Shown here one piece after another: positions 1-14,614 of a stretch of DNA of 64,000 nt (positions are counted from its first letter, which is position 1; each line of letters opens with the position of its first letter). The position numbers were made by a program, and so were the translations under genes. Below the pieces are notes generated by a model that saw only the letters and a list, made by a program, of their open reading frames with translations, searched no databases and was not told where the DNA came from. Origin of the DNA: Macrobrachium rosenbergii (taxonomy: Eukaryota; Arthropoda; Malacostraca; Decapoda; Palaemonidae); the NCBI RefSeq assembly GCF_040412425.1, contig NC_089761.1, positions 32,355,644 through 32,419,643 on the forward strand. The letters are read 5' to 3'.

Positions 1-349
1 CATCTTCATGGTTCTAATAATATTCTTTTCCTTTGATACAAGAAAGAGGAAATTGTCCTCGAATTTGCATTTTAAAAAATTCGTGGACGTGCAAATTGCT
101 TACAGTTCTCCTCTCAAAACCTCTTGTCTGTTGCTGCTTCAGGATTATATGAATGCATGAATTATACTTTTGCTGTTTGTGGATTTTTCTTCTTCTTATC
201 AATGGTACTTAGTTATTTGTTCACTATTTTCCTTCGTGTCTTTATTCATATACAGTCGTTCAGTTCTTTGAAAGCTTGCTTTTGCAAGCTCAGTGTCTTT
301 TGAAACTATTCCAGAAGAAATACAGGCTTATTTTGATTGGCTTATTTTG

Positions 350-431
<82 letters not shown>
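350..431. repeat. (AAT)n microsatellite
   Basis: An uninterrupted AAT array of about 27 units. It translates as poly-Ile or poly-Asn in the open frames that cross it, so those frames are not genes. Nothing else is recognisable between 1 and 560. Confidence 0.97.
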
Positions 432-435
<4 letters not shown>

Positions 436-559
436 CTGAAAAACTTTTCATCAACATCTACTGAGCTTTTCCTCAGTTCATCGTCATCATTCTTAAATCA
501 TTTTTGACGAAAAGTCCTTTTATAAAGTTTGTCGTAAATATTCCAACAAAACTGACAGA

Positions 560-564
560 TGGCG

Positions 565-646
<82 letters not shown>

Positions 647-1066
647 TGATAATAATAATAATAATTCCTTTATTCCACAAATACAGTGGGTATTCTATTA
701 CATAAAAAGTATCCATACAGATGACTCTTAAAATTAAAATACAAATACATTAATTAGTACTTTAACTAAAAGGTTCAAGGTGACTCTTAAAACAAAGGTA
801 TAATCTGTAGTCTAAAAATAAATAGGACTAAATACAAAGATAAAATTACCTATTCGTCTAGTTAAGAACCAAAATTTATTTACATTTATAAAATATCTTA
901 AAGGTTACCATTATTTTTGCTTCTGAAACAGGTGTGATTTCAGTTTTCTCTTAAAAGTAGACAAATTGCTACACTCTTTAATATCCTCCGGCAATGCATT
1001 CCAAAGCTTGGGACCCCTGACAGAAACAAGCAACCTGTTTTGTTTAAGTTTAAACACCCCATTCCT
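560..1066 (-). mobile_element. 3' end of a non-LTR retrotransposon (LINE) with AAT tail
   Basis: Read on the minus strand, 1066-911 is an open frame of about 51 codons ending in TAA at 913-911. It contains PKLWNALPEDIK and STFKRKLKSHLF, the usual C-terminal end of LINE reverse-transcriptase polyproteins (jockey/CR1/RTE-like). An in-frame stop at 1069-1067 shows that the fragment is truncated and decayed. Downstream in element orientation, 910-665 would be the 3' UTR. It runs directly into the (AAT)n tract at 567-664, which fits a simple-repeat 3' tail. The clade cannot be assigned from so short a piece. Confidence 0.7.
911..1066 (-). pseudogene. Reverse-transcriptase C-terminus fragment
   Basis: This is the coding remnant inside the LINE above, about 51 codons. 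The motif order V-R-G-P-K-L-W-N-A-L-P-E-D-I-K then F-K-R-K-L-K-S-H-L-F is typical of the last 50 residues of LINE ORF2. No palm or endonuclease domain remains. It cannot make a functional enzyme. Confidence 0.65.
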
Positions 1067-2750
<1,684 letters not shown>

Positions 2751-2754
2751 TTGT

Positions 2755-3020
2755 ATCTTTATAGGGAGTGGGATATATAGTCTTGTCTATAAACATATTC
2801 TTCCTTTCTCTACGTCATACTATATCATCATAGGGAATGGGACTTATAGTCTTCTCTATAATCATATTCTTTTCTTCCCTATGTCAAGTAATATCTTTAT
2901 AGGGAATGGGATGTAGCCTTTTCTATAAACAATCTTTCTTTACCTATGTCAAGTAATATCTTTATAGGGAATGGGAGGTATAGTCGTGTCTGTAAACATA
3001 TTCTATCTTTCCTTACGGCG
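2755..3020. repeat. ~65-bp minisatellite, about 4 copies
   Basis: The phrase TTTATAGGGAATGGGA recurs at roughly 2757, 2830, 2895 and 2960. Each copy is followed by a diverged 'tagtcttgtctataaacatattc' type segment. Copies differ by substitutions and small indels. Confidence 0.8.
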
Positions 3021-3211
3021 CACTGTATCTCTCTGACAAATTTCGCTTCCAGATTTGCAATAAGACGTTTGTTTATGTAAACACATTTTTCATCTGACTG
3101 AGAAAACAAAGTCTGTTGTCTGATTTTGCACTTTTCCATCTTATAAATGATGTTTTTGTTGTTTTTCTTGTTGTTGATGCTTTCAAAGTTTGTATCTTAC
3201 TTTTTGGCATG

Positions 3212-3221
<10 letters not shown>

Positions 3222-3300
<79 letters not shown>

Positions 3301-3480
3301 TATATACATACATACATACGTACATACACACACATTTATGACATTGAAATTTTTAAAACATTACAATATTCAGCAACACATAACCGTGCATATATGTATA
3401 TGTATATATATAATATACACACACATATGTATGTGTGTATGTGTATGTATGTATATATATGTATATACAGTATATATAAT
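3222..3480. repeat. (TA)n and mixed TA/CATA/TG microsatellites
   Basis: Pure (TA)n spans 3222-3294, then ATACATAC and CACACA blocks to about 3335, and a second interrupted TATG/TA segment at 3385-3485. Confidence 0.95.
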
Positions 3481-3832
3481 TATATGTTGCTGAATACTGT
3501 AATGTTTTGGAAATTTCCAAGTCACAAATGTAAAGAAAGCCAAAATACCCTCTAATTCCTTAGCATCTTCGAGACTTACTGTAGAATGAAATCATTATTA
3601 ATCATTATTCTTTGATAGAATTTCTTGTTACAGGAAATTTCCTGGTAAATAGAATGAGTATTGTGTGTTATCCGAATGCGGCCAGGCTGAAGAGGAAGAA
3701 AAAAGAAGGAAAAATAATGTTTATATTTCTGGAAGAATCTTACTCACAGCCAAGCAGGTTTCATTTAGACACACAAGAGAGTCTATTTGGGCTCCAAAGA
3801 AAAACTCATTCGCGTCCTCAAAAAAAAAGAGA

Positions 3833-3833
3833 C

Positions 3834-3901
<68 letters not shown>

Positions 3902-3989
3902 GCGGAGAAGGTACCTCGTATTTCGGTGACGACTACTGTGTACTTTTCATAAAGTTAAGATGAGGTGTACAGTATTTCAGACAGTTGTA

Positions 3990-4031
<42 letters not shown>

Positions 4032-4212
4032 AGTATTCGTAGCAATGAGACAAGTATATTAACTGACTTCTGATCACCAGCAATGGCAAAAAAAAACCCT
4101 AAAAATCACTTTATTTGTCCATTGTGGTTCATAATTCTTTTGAATAACTATTTCAACTTATGTCATAACTGTTTTTTTTATATAAATACCCTCGTAATTA
4201 CTTTCTTTCACA

Positions 4213-4258
<46 letters not shown>

Positions 4259-4335
4259 AGTATCCGTAGCAGTGAAACAAATACATTAACTGACGTCTGG
4301 GTCCAGGAATAGGAAAAAAATCGTAAGAATAATGT

Positions 4336-4414
<79 letters not shown>

Positions 4415-4500
4415 AGCATTCGTAGCAATGAGACAAGTACATTAACTGACCTCTGGCTCCAGAAAACGGGAAAAAGCATAAGAATAAAGTAAAAATACAA
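3833..4500. repeat. Compound array: (CT)n blocks alternating with a repeated unique segment
   Basis: (CT)n tracts lie at 3833-3901, 3992-4028, 4218-4256 and 4341-4412. Three of them are each followed by a related 60-90 nt segment beginning AGTATTCGTAGCAATGAGAC (4033, 4259, 4416) and continuing to a TTAACTGAC core. The microsatellite and its flank have therefore multiplied together as one unit. Confidence 0.85.
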
Positions 4501-4667
4501 AGGAAACGTGAGAAAACATGAAAGCTTCCACATTGCATGTTTAAGTTGTTGAAAGGCCCACAAGCAACCGGAAAAAAAAATTTCTTTAAGAACGCTTTGC
4601 AATGCAGGCGAGAATTCGGGCACCGGAAAGGGATGTTGGTGTTGCTATTTTTGCAACTGCCGGACGG

Positions 4668-4670
<3 letters not shown>

Positions 4671-4728
<58 letters not shown>

Positions 4729-4827
4729 TAATGGCTCGTCTCCGCATGCAGCTGAATCATGAATGCAATTGCAGCTTAGTGATAGGCAGAGTTGCTTCTT
4801 GTTAGATTTAAATAAATTCTTGTGTGA

Positions 4828-4887
<60 letters not shown>
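4671..4887. repeat. (GA)n and (TA)n microsatellites
   Basis: (GA)n spans 4671-4726 and (TA)n spans 4829-4887, with about 100 nt of ordinary sequence between them. Confidence 0.95.
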
Positions 4888-4890
<3 letters not shown>

Positions 4891-5404
4891 CAACATAAAT
4901 GCAACCGAAAAAAAGATTACATGTACACATGCAATTCAGTATTATTGTGTCCGATGCAGACACAAATAGACGATAAAAACGAAAGATTTACATGTGAGGA
5001 TTTAGGGTCCGTGAAGCTTAAGCCTAGCACGCAATAAAAAAAACGCGGTCACTCGTCGTGAAAAATAGGCCTACATCGTATGGCTCTGGGTCTGTAGACA
5101 ACATCAATCTTTGGACCTTGGTACGGCAGACCCCGAGCAAACTGTCGTGTTTTGGTCGTGTTAAGGTACTCTTCGATTCGTGTTCTTTCGTGCATGTTCC
5201 TGCTTTTGGGCGGATTCTGGCTTACGAACGCTCTCACGAATCGATTGTCCATTGCTTCAGCCGTCCTTGAATTGGGAAGTCGCTGTTATGGTGTAAACAA
5301 AACTAGGTCTAGGTTCTTTCGGGCCATTTCTGCAAAACAGCCTTGCACCAGTCTCACAGGCTTATGCCTTCGTGAGCTATCATGCTGCGCTTTGCTACCA
5401 ATAT

Positions 5405-6062
5405 AGACTGATTATAAGTGCCACTCTAGTCTGAGTTGAGTACCACTCTAGACTGGGTTTGATTACCACTCTAGACTGGGTTTGATTACCACTCTAGACT
5501 GAGTCTGAGTACCAGTATAAGCTGAGTTTGAGTACTACTCTACACTGAGTTAGACTGAGTTGAGTACCACATTAGTCTGACACTGAGTATCATTCTAGAC
5601 TGAGTTTGAGTACCTCTCTAGACTGACACTGAGTATCATTCCAGACTGAGATCGGGAACCAGTATAAACTGAGCTTGAGTGCTACTCTACATCGAGTTAG
5701 ACTGAGTTGAGTATTGCTCTAGACTGAGTTGAGTGCCACTCTAGACTGAGTTGTGTACCACTTTAGACTGAGTTGAGTACCACTCTAGACTGAGTTAGAC
5801 TGCGTTGAGTACCACTCTAGACTGACACTGAGGACCACTCTGGTCTGAGTAAAGTACCACTCTAGACTGAGTTAGACTGCGTTGAGTACCACTCTAGACT
5901 GACACTGAGGACCACTCTGGTCTGAGTAAAGTACCACTCTAGTCTGAGTTACAGAGTTGAGTACCACTCTAGACTGACACTGAGGACCACTCTGGTCTGA
6001 GTTAAGTACCACTGAATTGAGTACCACACTAGACTGAGCTTCAGTACCACTCTAGACGGACA
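5405..6062. repeat. 22-bp minisatellite (about 30 copies)
   Basis: The unit is close to GTACCACTCTAGACTGAGTT plus two bases. Later copies form a higher-order repeat: a ~75-nt block containing 'gacactgaggaccactctgg' recurs near 5822, 5897 and 5970. No conserved open frame crosses it. Confidence 0.9.
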
Positions 6063-6391
6063 GTCCAAGACTCCCGTGAGCTGAAATGCCGTGACACTAA
6101 GCGAATTATCAATTGTAGCTTCGAGATTTCAGTCTGTAATAACCGTTGCGAACATTGTTTACCTTGCAAATGCACAGTGAGTGGACACACAGTATTGTAT
6201 TAAACTTTGAATACCTACGAGACTGAACATGACCCAAAAAAGTACTGTGAAATAAAAAAGAAAAGAAAAACTGTTTACCTAATTTTATAAATACTTTTAT
6301 TTAGTAAATAACTTTACTTTGTAAATAAAAGCTTATTTAATGTTTTTAATTACTTTTCAAATAAATATTGTAAACTAGTTTTATCTCACTA

Positions 6392-6842
<451 letters not shown>

Positions 6843-7606
6843 CCAATAAGCCCTAGATCACGTAAGGCCTTCAGACACAACATTGTTTGGTCTGCCCCAC
6901 GAAAAATATGGGTTGATTGACTAAGGCCAAATAAGGAACCCACAGTATATAAGGGCATGCGAGGCCAGTGTGGGTCAGTGTGGTCATTCTTCCGGCCTCC
7001 TCGAAGAGATTTAGGCAAATAATTTTGTTAGTGGTGGTGTAGGGTGCTTCTTGCAAGAAGCTTCTCTGAAATGTGATGAAGTTAATATGCTGGTTATTTC
7101 TAAAGGGGGATTTCGTATTATTATTATTACCATTTGCGTTTTTTACTTACATTTTTGTATTTATTTATTAATTTGTTAATTTATTTTTTTTTTTATTTGA
7201 TGGTAATCTCTTCTTTGTGTACTTCCCATTACATTCTGTTGCTTCTTTCTAATGAACACCTTAATATTCTTTGGAAGCTCGAATTTCAAGTCAGTGCCCC
7301 CTTTGGTGGGCTTGTTCCATATGAATAGTGTTCATCTTTTAAATAATGATAATAATAATTGTATATGTATATACTGTATGCACGTATGCATTATCATGAT
7401 TAATTTTGTTGCTTCAACTCAGTTGTTTTACTTGAAATCTGTGAAGACGTTTTCACCAAAAAGTTGTTTTTCTGAATGTTATCTGTTGAAATTGCATTTC
7501 TTGCGTTTAGAGCAGCCATCTTCCTCACAGCAACTTTAGTAATTCATTCTTCTTAAATGTAATTAATTCTCAAGTCAACTTCTATTGGTTTATTTTTCTT
7601 CGTGTG

Positions 7607-7909
<303 letters not shown>

Positions 7910-7949
7910 TTCATACATACGTCGTATATCTATACGTATATGTATTTAT

Positions 7950-9601
7950 GAAGAGAAAAAAAAAGATGTGTATTTTTCTTTCATTACACAGTAGCCAAAA
8001 AAATAAAAAAATAAAAGAAAAGGAAAACGAAACTCTCCTGCCGAAGTAAATCAAATCTTGCCACTGTTGTTCCCTTTTGTATACATAATCTCCCCACCAC
8101 CACCGAGTGGATACTGTATGGGACAAACCACACCAATCACGATCCCTTCCCATCCTATCCCATCCCTCCCCCACCCCCATCCCAATAAACCATCTCTATT
8201 TATGTGGTCGTTATCCCTTTCATTCAGTCCCCCCCTACGGTTATGGAACGTCCGTCGTGTACCAATCACGTTGATGCGCTTGATGTTTTCCCAGAGATAT
8301 ATTTGGAGATACGAGGAGGAAGGTTTTTCTTGTTTGCTGTTTTGTTTGCTGGTTTTTTTTTCTTATTTCACTTTCCCCTGTTTGTGTTACGAGAATGAGA
8401 CTGTAACTTGTTTGCTTTTCATGTTTTGGCGTTTAGGCTGCTTTAGAAGGAGGCCGTAACATGTTTACTTAAGTGTTTTTGGCGTTTAGGTTACTTATTG
8501 TACTATTTTTTCCGTACAATCAACTTCCGGCGTGGCTTGTTTTGTCTCGCAGGAAGGAGACGTTCACTTATTTACTTGTTCTTAGTATTTTTGCAACCTT
8601 GTTTCCGAGTTTTTGGGAATAATTCTGTCACTTGTTTGCTTGTAAAGTTCCTTTTTTTTTTTTTGCAGTTACTGTCACTACATTCAGATTTACATTACTG
8701 TCTGTATAATTGTATTTTAGATAACCTTTCCGTTCCCTATGCAAATTGTGTGCAATAAAAGTAAAAGGCTTAGCAAGTTACTTCTCAGTTTTTTCAACTC
8801 TTCAAAATATGTAACACACTCTACCTTTCTGATGATACCTTTCTGACTATTATAATTGATATTTATGGGGGCCACTAGAAGCTTAAATCGGTATCTACAT
8901 TCTTCCGAGAGTCTAATAAAAAATTTACAAAGGGTATTAGGATGGACTTCCGGTTAAATTCATCTAAACTTTGACTAAAAATGTAGGCTTATTATTAAAA
9001 TTAGATCGTTGGCTGAGCAGCAGTTTTAAGCACAAACGCTATTTGATTGACTGATCGAGTGCCACCAAATGGCACGACGGAAAATAAAGATTGCTTCCTT
9101 TGTAGCTTGCTCTGAAAATTTCAAGTTTGGGGAATGTTCGAAAGTTTTGCCTCATTCACAAACTTCCCTTGGCTGAGGTCGGTTCAGTTTTCTAAAAGCT
9201 CCTTATCGTTAATTTGCTATATACTATTTTTCTTGCATGTTTTACCGATGAAAAAAGGTATTATCATTTTGGATTTATTTAGTTTATTCTTGTCCAAGGG
9301 CATGATAGTTTAGACCGTATGGACACGATATAAATACAGTACCTATTTTACGTTATAGCCGTCAACCACTTTGGTAATTTTGACAACTGTTCAGGTGGTG
9401 TTTACAAAAGGCATTGTCTGAGGTGTTTTCGTTTTCGCCCCAAATTCCAAAGAGCATTCGGGTGAAAGAACTTCTACCCCTCAGTCTAGAGTAGGTTGAC
9501 TCGAAGTGACAACCGATTTAACCGTTCTGCTATCTTGAGGGAGGCGTTTTGTGGACTTTTGTGTTTTAAAATATTAGTGTCTGGCTAGCTTTAGCTACAA
9601 G
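7950..9601. other. Region upstream of the LRR gene, no gene recognised
   Basis: It has ordinary AT-rich sequence with short pyrimidine-rich runs. An AATAAA lies at about 8754 with no supported gene in front of it. A TATA-like GATATAAATAC occurs near 9327, about 270 nt before the start codon of the LRR gene, without a matching initiator at the usual spacing. The real promoter and any untranslated first exon are undetermined. Confidence 0.4.
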
Positions 9602-10217
9602 ATGATTTGCCTAAAGTTTATGCTTGTGGTAACAAGCATCTTAACGCACGTCGAAGGCGCCTCAGGCGTTACTCCAATTTGCCCTTCCGAAGAAGAAATT
9701 TTCCCTTGTACCTGCGAGGTCGATTCGACCTCGCTTTTGAGACTGGACTGCTCAGACGTGGCGAGTGAAAACGAGTTGAGCATGATATTCAACAACGAGC
9801 TCCCCACCAAGAACTTCCATTCACTGAAGATCACGAAAAACGATAAACTGAAGACCTTACCGAAGGGCGTCTTCGGTAAGAACACATTCGAAGAGGTCCT
9901 CTTCATCGAGGGCGCTCTCGAGGTAGTCCAACCTGAAGCGCTGATCGGCAGCGCTTCGACGCTGAGGAAATTGCAGATCAGAAGTCACAAATTGAGGAGT
10001 TTCCCCTTCGGGGAGGTAGGATATTACAGGAACCTCTCGAAGCTCTACCTGGGTAACAATGATTTGGATTCTTTCCCGAGGATCGTCTCGACGTCCTTGA
10101 AGGAGTTGAATTTGGCCCAGAATCCTCTGAAGCACATACCTGCTGGTGGGTTGTACGGGATGCCGAATTTGAGGATAGTTTACCTTTATTCCTGCGAGAT
10201 CGCCGAAGTTCCTGCAG
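9602..10217 (+). CDS. LRR gene exon 1 (residues 1-205)
   Basis: It encodes the signal peptide, N-cap and first repeats. ATG 9602 is chosen because it opens directly onto a hydrophobic leader (FMLVVTSILTHVEG) and CPSEEE follows soon after. The donor is GCAG|gtaagaat, phase 1. Confidence 0.88.
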
Positions 10218-11114
10218 GTAAGAATGAATTTAGTGGTCTTATTTATTTTTTTATATTAATGCTGTTGTTTTTTGGGAGGTTTTTGATTAAAATGCTGCTG
10301 GAGATATTTGACTAAAATATTTCGGGCTGTGCAAAATTAAGTGGTTTTTTTTAAATTTAATTTGTTACCTTAGGGTTTTTACGAGACTTTTTTGTAAGGG
10401 GAATACTTGTGGAGATTTTTGCCTAAAATATTTCTGACTGTGTAAATTAAGTGGTCTTTTTTTTATTTAATTTATTGCCTTAGGTATTTTTGGGGGGGCA
10501 TTTTTGGTAAGGGAGATACTTGTTTAAAATATTCCTGATTCCTGACGGTGGCTTGTTAGATTGTGTATGTTTTTTTTTATCAAGATCAAATGCAATTCCA
10601 AAAGTTGTGTATTAACGTGTGAAGTGAATGACATACGCACTAACCGCAATCATGAACTCTTTCCTCTCGTGTTTGGCACAAATAAACAAATATTGGGCAT
10701 GGAACCATGACTTGATAACTTATTTTTAATTCATAATTATTGTGATCGATAGTTAACATAATTCTCAATATTTTATTAGGATCATTTTGTCGTGCAGGTA
10801 TGGTTAAAAGCGCTGGTAGTCTTGAGAACTACTTGAGTATGCTCAAAAGTAGATATCTCATATTTCAAGCAATGGAACCCCCTAAATATTTGGCCCTGCA
10901 AAGTATTGTCATAAATGCTGTTATATTTTGACAGATTAGTTTTATTTACAGTCTTCTCAGTCGATTTAACTAATAAGAGGCAAGCCTAATGTAGACTGTG
11001 GTATTGCATTAATTAAGAGTACCTTGTGATTGTGAATTCAAGAGTAAGTCTTCTGAGAGCAGGCCACCAGTTGCCCCTATTTGTATGCTTTAGGCAAATT
11101 TCTTCTGATAATGA

Positions 11115-11149
<35 letters not shown>

Positions 11150-12831
11150 GTACACAAGAAGTTTCAAGAGCCTCTTTTCAACAGGAACATTCACTGGTTT
11201 GAGGAACCTGTTTTACTTGACTCTGGCCGACAACAAGCTGACTGAGATTCGCCCCTACTCCTTCGAATTGCACACCAAAAACGGTCGCCTCTTCCTCACG
11301 TCGAATAACATTAGTAAAATTGCTAAGAATTCGATCAATGGTAAGCTTGCCCCTCGTGTTCGTTGAAGGTTGCGCCAGTGTCAAGTCTGACTGCGTGGAC
11401 TAATTAATTGCCCTAATAGTTTGTTGAAGACTGAGGTACTGTCAAGTTTGGCTGCGTGGAATAATTAATTGCCTTAGTAGTTCGTTGAAGATTGCGTCAG
11501 TGTCAAGTCTGACTGAGTGGAATAATTAATTGCCTTAGAAGTTCGTTGAAGATTGCGTCAGTGTCAAGTCTGACTGCGTGGAATAATTAATTGCCTTAAT
11601 AGTTTGTTGAAGACTGAGGCACTTTCAAGTTTGGCTACATGGAATAATTAATTGCTTTAGTAGTTTGTTAAAAGACTGCGTCAGTGTCAAGTTTGGCTGC
11701 GTGGAGAAAATAATTGCTGAAGTTGTTACACCGTATATTTATTTGAATCTGTGGTACAGAAAGTTAAGATAACAAAGAGCAATAGACAGGTATCAATCTA
11801 CAGTTTAGTAACCTCTCTTTGTAACTGGGAAAAGCTTAACTTTATTCCCTGACATGAAATTTAGAATAGATTATGTAGCCTTTTACTTCACCTGTTGCTG
11901 ACGACATGGTTCTTAAACATGAAAGGATCAAAATGGCTTAAACTAGCTTATATCAGATTATGTATACTAGTCCATTTCCCGTGACTGAAAATTAAAATCT
12001 AATTAAAATGACCACGTGTTCAAGAATTTAATGAATGACTGCAAAGAAAATTATCTTGAAATCTTTGCAGGGGTGTCGTATTTCCTCAACATGAACGAAA
12101 ACAGCGTCGTTTTCCTCGAAGAGGAGATTTTCAGGCCGGTGTTGGAAAGGGGAGCCCACCTCTCTATTGAAAGTTAGTAAAATCAGTTTTGATTACGGAA
12201 TTTAGTTAGTCAACTTTAACCTTAACCTTAACTAGGACTTGAATGTCTAGAATAAATAAACGGATATTACTGCCTTGAAAATCTAATGATTAGAAACTAT
12301 TCATAGCAGCATGAGTCTCAAAACTGAGGAGCAAATCCACAGTCATGTAACTGTACAAACATATTCGTGAATAAAACTATACAGATACAGGAAGCTTTAG
12401 AGAATCTGTACTGTTCTCGGAGATCTGTGTATATGGCTTTTTGAATATATTTGTACGAGTTATGTAACTGTGGATTTGTTTCTGCAACATAATGATTACT
12501 CAACTTTTCAAAGTCTTACACGTGTGTATTAGTCAACTGGGCTGGGTTTTTTTTCACTTTTGTTACTTGCACAAACAGTTCAATAGATACAGTCCATTTG
12601 TGTAAACGCGAGAACAGATAGTTCAGTAGAAACAGTCCAGTGGTTTACCATACATTGTTCAATAGCTCACTAGAGTTTTATTTTTCAATAGGTAACCCTC
12701 TGGCGTGTGGTTGTGACATCGCCTGGTTAGTCAGAAGCCCAAATCTCTTGGCAAAGGTCGAGGGAAGGTCTGCTTGCAGTGACGGCACTCTGATAACTGA
12801 ACAGGATCCTACTGACTACATAATGTGCTGA
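9602..12831 (+). CDS. Secreted leucine-rich-repeat protein, luciferase non-catalytic-subunit-like (4 exons, 337 aa)
   Basis: Coding exons are 9602-10217, 11185-11340, 12071-12172 and 12692-12831. All introns are GT-AG and the phase is continuous (1014 nt, stop TGA 12829-12831). The product starts with a signal-peptide-like segment (residues 1-19), then a Cys-rich LRR N-cap (CPSEEEIFPCTCEVD, about 26-40). Six or seven degenerate leucine-rich repeats follow (about 65-275), and a Cys-rich C-cap (NPLACGCDIAWLV ... RSACSDGT ... YIMC) ends the protein. Order, caps and length match the decapod proteins annotated as Oplophorus-luciferin 2-monooxygenase non-catalytic subunit-like. That family is widespread in non-luminous crustaceans, so a luminescence role should not be inferred. 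It is likely extracellular and protein-binding. No membrane anchor is seen. An NLS N-glycosylation sequon occurs in the repeat region. Confidence 0.88.
10230..10545. repeat. ~110-bp tandem repeat in LRR intron 1
   Basis: Three diverged copies share 'gactaaaatatttc', 'aaattaagtggtctttt' and 'ttgccttagg'-like phrases, beginning just after the exon 1 donor. Confidence 0.65.
11185..11340 (+). CDS. LRR gene exon 2
   Basis: Acceptor cctcttttcaacag| joins to give EVPAGTFTGLRNL, restoring a standard LRR consensus across the junction. The donor is AATG|gtaagctt. A (CT)n tract lies at 11119-11148, 36 nt before the exon. Confidence 0.88.
11355..11715. repeat. ~59-bp tandem repeat in LRR intron 2
   Basis: About six copies of a unit containing TTCGTTGAAGATTGCGTCAG, 'tgtcaagtctgactgcgtgg' and AATAATTAATTGCCTTA. 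The array starts about 15 nt after the exon 2 donor. Confidence 0.9.
12071..12172 (+). CDS. LRR gene exon 3
   Basis: Acceptor aatctttgcag| and donor GAAA|gttagt. It encodes GVSYFLNMNENSVVFLEE and on to HLSIE, one repeat-length module. The phase matches both neighbours. Confidence 0.83.
12692..12831 (+). CDS. LRR gene exon 4 (C-terminal cap, stop)
   Basis: Acceptor tttttcaatag|. It encodes the LRR C-cap NPLACGCDIAWLV with further Cys residues at RSACSDG and at the final residue. The stop is TGA. Confidence 0.85.
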
Positions 12832-12879
12832 GTCTTCTTTCAGTAGTTAGTGTGCGGAAGAGTAGATGAATTTACAAAA

Positions 12880-13088
12880 GAAAAAGACAATTTTTATTAG
12901 ATTTTATACGTTGGCGTTAGTCTGCTAAAGATTGGATCAGTTACAAACAAAAAGGCATTTGTAATAAGATTTTATCTTTAAATTTGCTCGAGTCTTAATT
13001 TTTAAAGCTGCAAATTTTTTTAGTTAGTTTCAGGTATTTCGAACTAAATCGTAGTTGAGGATTTTAGCTGAAAATTGACGATTTAAAA

Positions 13089-13172
<84 letters not shown>

Positions 13173-14600
13173 TTTAGATTTGTTCTAGTCTAAGCTTGTA
13201 TGATCTCAGTTAAGGTACTTTAGGTATTTCAAACCAAATCGTGGTTGATGATTTTATCTTATTGAAGCAAGGTTTTTGCAATGTGTACGTTTGAAGCCAA
13301 ATAAAACTAGCACCAAGCATTTTACTTTTGTCTTTACCCATCCGTATTTATTTAAAAATTTAAAGGTTTTTGTGATCAGCGTGTTGAATAAACAGCCATT
13401 GTGAAACGGAAATCTCGGGCAGTCTCGCGAGTTATATATAAATAAAGTTTTATAGTGTAAATCACACTGTACTTAACAGTATGTTGAACAAAACTCTTGC
13501 AGAGCTTCGTAAGATAATCAGTTATTGTATGATTGCGATAGCAATATTTGAATTGAATGATAGATTGCGATATCCATCGGTAAAAATGCTGATGGTAAAC
13601 GAACGCTAATTTGTTAAAGTCTCCCCAGTATTGTACGGCTGGCTATAATAGAAAACGTACTATTTATGAAGGGGTGACTATGTGTAACCGCTATCCTAAG
13701 ACTCTCTGAGAAGTTACCTCGTAGTGGCGATAACTGCTGCCTGTGTACTATTCATGAATAGGTTAATTTTCGACTGTTGTTAGTGTCAACAGGACTATAG
13801 GCCTATGGCCCACGCTGATGATTCATTAAAAAGATGCTACCTGGATGTGTGTGAAATAAAATTACGGTATGAAATGTCCATTTTTATGAAATTTAAGTAC
13901 CAGATGGAAATTGGAAAACTGTTAGACAGGGTAAGCTGAATACAATACAACTATAGGACTATCGAAATAGATCTTGACGTACTGAACCAACTATGCCAAG
14001 AACAAGATTTGGTTTTGATAGATTTCTAATATTTTTTATTAATGTATATAATACGTGTCTGGATTTTGAAAGGGAATTAGAAGTTTGGTATGTTATCAAT
14101 AAGAACTTTACTCGTTGTGTTTCAGATGTCCAGAGATTCTGGCTTAAGCTGTGTATACAGTGTAGGCCTATGTATGCTATACAGCGTTTTTATACATATT
14201 CCTGGAGGCTTCACTTTTAAAACTTCAAAGCTTACCATGCATAAGATTGTTAGCTTTCGGTTAATGTGAACAAGGGGTTACGAACAACTCTAATTGACTT
14301 TTTGCTATGAACAGCATAAAAGGCAACTTATGCACGTAAATACAATTTTGTTAAAAGCTCTCATTCCATTCCGCTATTCGTGTTTGATTATTAAAAAGGT
14401 TTTAAAAGCTTTTCTCTCTGAATCTTTGGTACAGATGTTTAAATAAGTTCCGTAAGCAAATTGGACAACTTACGAACGCGCTTATGGTGACGTTGAATGA
14501 TGGAAAAGTTAAAAAAAAAAAAATTACAAATGTCGGGTCCTGTAAATCAAAATTGCTGCTGATATTTCAGTTTTGTTTTTCAAGAAAAAAATCTTAATCT
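12880..14600. other. Intergenic, diverged duplication and (TA)n tract
   Basis: Two diverged copies of a segment with 'ggtatttcgaactaaatcg' type sequence flank the (TA)n tract at 13097-13170 (about 12900-13080 and 13180-13260). The rest has no recognisable gene. Confidence 0.5.
13300..13305 (+). terminator. Candidate poly(A) signal AATAAA
   Basis: It is the first good AATAAA after the LRR gene, about 470 nt beyond its stop. The interval contains a (TA)n tract at 13097-13170. It is plausible as a 3' end but not proven. Confidence 0.35.
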
Positions 14601-14614
14601 GGCAATCTTGTAGG

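Noticed and set aside
4158..4731. Frames rich in Arg-Glu or Ser-Leu.
   Set aside because: These are translations of GA/CT microsatellites. The same applies to the Tyr-Ile frames over TA tracts throughout the window.
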